A stretch of 34,153 nucleotides of DNA from assembly GCA_905215405.1 (NCBI GenBank), contig CAJMQE010000041.1, positions 1-34,153 of the forward strand, written 5' to 3'. Of the stretch, positions 34,091 to 34,153 are shown piece after piece. A program made the translations under genes and the position numbers. The notes under the pieces are model-generated. The model was given only the letters and a program-made list of their open reading frames with translations. It was not told the origin of the DNA and did not search any database. Each line of letters begins with the position of its first letter. The stretch's first letter is position 1. This DNA is from an uncultured bacterium (lineage in GTDB: Bacteria > Bacillota > Clostridia > Lachnospirales > Lachnospiraceae).

Positions 34091-34153
34091 TATACTTATA
34101 TGCAAATTCCGCTTCATCGGATCACCGATTCCGCTAGCAACGGTTCAGTGTTT

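Overview
The window looks like chromosomal DNA of a Gram-positive, low-GC Firmicute, most likely a motile gut Lachnospiraceae. This rests on the style of the proteins, strong AGGAGG-type ribosome binding sites, TGnTATAAT extended -10 promoters, a wall-attached pectate lyase, CUT1 sugar transport with a YesM/YesN regulator pair, and two chemotaxis receptors. The genus cannot be fixed from sequence alone; pectin users such as Lachnospira are plausible. No rRNA, tRNA, CRISPR array, phage gene or insertion sequence was seen.

Region 1 (about 1-2.9 kb, minus strand) holds two sugar-nucleotide enzymes, glmM and galE. Region 2 (2.9-12.7 kb, minus strand) is a surface-polysaccharide export and finishing block. 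It has an acyltransferase with an extracytoplasmic beta domain, an ABC-2 permease with a similar extra domain, a Wzt-type ATPase with a C-terminal glycan-recognition domain, a SAM methyltransferase, and a 1392-residue protein. That protein joins a kinase-like domain, a coiled coil, an RgpF-like domain, a HAD-like domain and an unassigned C-terminus. Methyltransferase plus kinase plus coiled coil beside a Wzt with a recognition domain recalls the WbdD chain-capping system of E. coli O8/O9a, here split and fused in a new way. Its own promoter lies just before the permease and a strong terminator follows the large gene.

Region 3 (12.8-19.2 kb) is mixed: an XRE regulator (TTG start) divergent from a TauE/SafE permease; an RmlD-like reductase in an operon with an acidic-substrate symporter; a GtrB-like glycosyltransferase; and a diguanylate cyclase with a cysteine-rich N-terminal domain, preceded by a possible 27-codon overlapping leader ORF.

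Region 4 (19.3-32.8 kb) is a probable pectin sensing and use locus. It contains a six-helix chemotaxis receptor, a secreted PL9 pectate lyase with a C-terminal membrane anchor, a divergent soluble PAS chemotaxis receptor, a YesN/YesM pair, and a three-gene sugar ABC importer lacking its own ATPase. A likely model is that the lyase cuts polygalacturonan at the cell surface, the lipoprotein and permeases import the oligosaccharides, YesMN senses a product and the receptors steer the cell. Only the PL9 specificity is supported directly by residues; the rest is inferred from neighbourhood. Three tandem 15-bp repeats sit just before the first transporter gene. The window ends with another acyltransferase-3 gene (33.0-34.0 kb).
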